This document shows positions 61,137 to 64,000 of a stretch of 64,000 bases of DNA, in pieces. Source of the DNA: Paramarasmius palmivorus (taxonomy: Eukaryota; Basidiomycota; Agaricomycetes; Agaricales; Marasmiaceae); the NCBI GenBank assembly GCA_037176845.1, contig JAYKXP010000089.1, positions 147,429 through 211,428 of the forward strand. The letters run 5' to 3'. Position numbers and translations under genes: made by a program. The notes under the pieces were generated by a model. That model was not told where the DNA came from. It was given only the letters and a program-made list of their open reading frames with translations, and did not search any database. Positions within the stretch are counted from its first letter, which is position 1. Every line of letters begins with the position of its first letter.

Positions 61137-63129
61137 ACTCCCAAAGCTGACATTTTGGTTGCGTTTATACAAGAGAACGAGTTCTATATAACCCAGTCAG
61201 CAAGATGAAGCAACAGAAGCTTCGGTTCCATGGATACGGTGAGCCCGAGCGATGAAGAACAATTATCAAGTATGATAGTCGGAGAGACCACTATCACGCT
61301 AAACAAGAAACTCAATAGAGGTATTGAAAGTGAAATCTCAATTATCTATAGCGTCAACGTAGATACATCAAATGTGCGGTAGAGATAGGATAACAATGCT
61401 GAATGACGAACGTGGAAGGGGAACGACCAAATGCTTGAAGGCGAGCAGAGTTCTTCGAAATCCTTTCTGTAGAACGTCAAATCCTCGTTGGTGACATGCA
61501 CGACCTAGAAGAAGTATATGTCTCCTATAGCTAGAATGAGTTTGACAAGTTCAATAGATAGGAAGTATAACATACCTCTAAGTTTGACACGGTAGTCTAT
61601 GCCTGGACCTATAGAAAAGGTCAAGGACAAGGCTTTAGATCCTAGAAACGGAGATCGTACCCATTAGCGCTCAAGGAAAGCACAAATAGTAACGGAAGCT
61701 CACCTTCGGAACGTTCACCGAATCTCAAATGTACGAGATAACGCTAGCAGTGTACTAACGAGCATACTATATCGAAGATCTTTCACTCATGATCATGAAG
61801 AACCGCCGACTGGGAGTTCATGAAGTACTACCGGTGCTCTATAGAGCTGGGAACCCCGATAGACCTAACGCATGTGCCCATTAGTATGAACCTATGACTG
61901 GGTTGAGCGGAAAGTACCAGGAACGTGACGTTCAGTGGATATCGTGTGAAGCGCTGAGAATGCCGGGTTGTAAGTTTGATGTACGGAGGATAGGGTATGC
62001 TAGACATACCCGGGTTTGCAGAGTGCAGGACTGAAAGGGCGTCCTTGTAATGTCCCGAACGTAGAATCCTACGCAGGCTTGGGCATTAGCCATGTCAAGG
62101 TAGTATAATGTATCAACGAACAAAAGGGGTATACTTACCTCCAATAACTCCAACCGCGGGCGTAGCGTGACTAGCAACACACGGCTGCGAAAGCTGCCAG
62201 AGTAAGTGTTGCACAGAAACGGATACCCGTCAACACGCACTCTATCACGATATCATGATCTTTGACTGCAGGAGAATGGATCAGTAGTTGCACATGGGAG
62301 CGATAGGAAACGTACAGTAGTACATCCGCAAACAGAGCATACGCAGCGGATAGCTAACACGAGTTGAGCGCCGAGGGCATGCGAGACTTTGGGTTCACCT
62401 TGGGCTCGAACACGCCACGATTTTGGTCTATTCGCGCAGATCGCTGGTTTACAACGACCTGGATGTATATTTTGGCGGCTCTGTATCGAGAGTTGATAAC
62501 GTTGTGAGATTTGACATGCGTTCCAGTTTGGGCGTGTCTTGGTTCTTCGAAAGTGCAAAGTTCATCCTACAACGTCGTATCAAAGTATCTCGATGAAGAA
62601 ATTATATGGAAACTTGCCCTGAACCTGCTGGTTAATACGCAGCTATTTCTCATCATGAAGAGAAAGGGTCGGCTGTGGTAGCAGTCGAACGTCGAGGCTA
62701 TGATACGTTTGGTTGTTTGAGATCTACTGGAGCCATGTTAGCTTTAGGAAGAAAGGAAATGGGAATAACGGAAATGCAGAAGAGGAATAGTACGGCATGA
62801 ACAAAGAAAGACATAACAAAGATGCGAGAACGACATCAGAGTAGGAAGAGACATGCGGTAGAGCAAAGTGTGAAAAGGGGCAATTCAAACCGATTGTGTG
62901 CACATACCTGACAACATTTTCTGCAAGAACCCGCTTTACCGCCAAATAGTTTACCGCCAAATAGTTTACATCTGCGTTTGGTCTTCATGATATCGGTGAT
63001 GAAAATGCACAGTCATTGTACCAGATCTGCAAGATTGGGTTAGCATTCATCTGAATAGTAGGTGATAATTGAACAAGGGTAGGAGTCGCGAAGGACACTC
63101 ACAGTGCACCGGAATGATTGATGGTACGG
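61137..63129. repeat. Block F, unit 3
   Basis: Matches unit 1 block F but only one copy of the 1.07-kb segment is present. Near 62.94 kb the 15-base TTTACCGCCAAATAG is duplicated in tandem compared with 16.26 kb. Confidence 0.75.
62936..62967 (+). repeat. Tandem duplication of TTTACCGCCAAATAG
   Basis: Two adjacent copies where unit 1 (16.26 kb) has one. Confidence 0.8.
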
Positions 63130-63648
63130 GCCCTTCGTGTCCTAGCGGGCGCACGATTTCTGCGGATGAGGCAAGAGTTGGATCGCGTTCCTTGTGGATG
63201 TGTCTAGCAGGAACGTGAGACAAGGGAAGGAGAAGGAGAGTAGGGGAAATAACACATACGTCCGAGTCTCTTTGGAAGCATCACTAATCGATATCGCAGG
63301 CGCGGCGGCAAGAGGAACGAGGTTGGAGGAGCCGGTTGTAGAAGGATGAAGTCCTTCTTGCAGAGTATTCGAGCTTATCGGGAAAATGGAAGTATTCGAT
63401 GGGAAGCCGAATGTGGGAGAGCATGATTGGGGAGTCGGAGGACAAAAGTCGCTGTGTGAGGAGCGAAATGGGAAAGCCCGGTATACGCTGTCCGGTGGTT
63501 GCCTGGAAGAGTCTGAGGATGGATTTGTGAGGGATGTCGGCGCGATAGTCGCGTGTATTCGTTGTCCATGTTGGAGCTGAACGTTGTGGTCGTCGGTGAG
63601 CAGAAGAGAGAGCAAAGGGAAAAAAAGGATGAAAAAAAAAGGCTCCGC

Positions 63649-63656
63649 TTACGTCA
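63649..63656 (-). promoter_or_regulatory. CRE-like element TTACGTCA
   Basis: Unit-4 copy in the same CTCCGCTTACGTCAAAG context after a nine-base A run. Confidence 0.5.
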
Positions 63657-63919
63657 AAGTTCTAGACTTCCAGGCACACCACGTCATGGCGCCAAGACAC
63701 GCGGTTCAATTCTCGATTCCATACTTGCAGCTGCAGGAGAATACAGGACACAAACACTATCGTTGTCCAGTAACTAGAGCACCAATACCCAGGAAATTGC
63801 ATCTGCCTACGATAGTATCAGCGCCGGTAGATTGTACTGGAGTATTCACAGTCATTCACACAAGTTCCATCTACCGATATAGTGATATGGTACTTTCTGT
63901 ACATCTGCCCGTCATTTTG

Positions 63920-63953
63920 TTTTTTTTTTATTTTTTTTTTTTTTTTTTTTTTT
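63920..63953 (+). repeat. Poly-T run
   Basis: Ten T, one A, then 23 T, inserted in block A sequence that lacks it in units 2 and 3. Length may be unreliable in the assembly. Confidence 0.85.
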
Positions 63954-64000
63954 CTGTTGAATGTGTAATCCCCACGTCTTAGCCCAAAATCAGCCTTCCC

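Larger units (their letters stand above)
47460..61150. repeat. Large co-linear segment G-H-I-J-D-E, unit 3
   Basis: Second copy of 23.98-37.33 kb; landmarks all in the same order: inverted membrane-gene relic at 48.9-50.5 kb, triple repeat at 50.8-51.9 kb, dyad motif at 54.7 kb, CRE-like site at 58.68 kb, E copy 3 at 59.2 kb. Confidence 0.8.
63130..64000. repeat. Block A, unit 4 (cut by window end)
   Basis: The part up to about 63.47 kb resembles unit 1 most closely (TTCGATGGGAAGCCGAAT), and the part after about 63.5 kb resembles unit 2, so this copy is mosaic. A long T run interrupts it at 63920. Confidence 0.75.

Noticed and set aside
1..64000. Array of tandem repeats as rDNA or centromeric satellite
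   Set aside because: Units contain spliced membrane-protein genes and are highly diverged; no rRNA sequence was recognised.

Overview
The window looks like nuclear DNA of a filamentous fungus, most likely an Agaricomycete-type basidiomycete. The evidence is short (about 46-62 nt) GT..AG introns with CTAAC/CTGAC-like branch sites, no operons, and a polytopic membrane-protein family that I recognise, from memory only, as multicopy in mushroom-forming and some other fungi. No rRNA, tRNA, virus or CRISPR array was recognised.

The dominant feature is a diverged segmental tandem array. One composite unit is repeated about three and a half times: unit 1 about 0.24-16.4 kb, unit 2 about 16.4-42.7 kb, unit 3 about 42.7-63.1 kb, and unit 4 starts at 63.1 kb. 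The idealised block order is A, B, C, G, H, I, J, D, E, F. Unit 1 lacks G-J. Unit 3 lacks B and C. Unit 2 carries a 2.7-kb transposon between E and F. The longest co-linear match is 23.98-37.33 kb with 47.46-61.15 kb.

The best protein-coding genes are three plus-strand copies of the membrane protein (block E: 11473-13151, 35381-37077, 59208-60877). Each has a signal-like N-terminus, about eight hydrophobic segments and small introns, including one in the 3' UTR. Two frameshifted relatives lie on the minus strand (block H: 25246-26740, 48948-50471). Conserved membrane segments alternate with strongly variable loops, so the copies look mosaic.

Most of the remaining sequence is poor in long ORFs. 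It has the punctuation of minus-strand genes with many tiny exons. These are also repeated between units, and different copies carry different lesions, so most are probably decaying duplicates. I do not recognise their function. Two upstream motifs recur in front of their putative first exons: a TCGTTTCCCACGA dyad (eight places) and a CRE-like TKACGTCA after TCCGCT and an A-rich run (seven places).

The transposon at 37587-40316 is a non-autonomous fold-back element with terminal inverted repeats, a 6-bp target duplication (AGAATC) and clustered CCCCGGTAATAA subterminal repeats.
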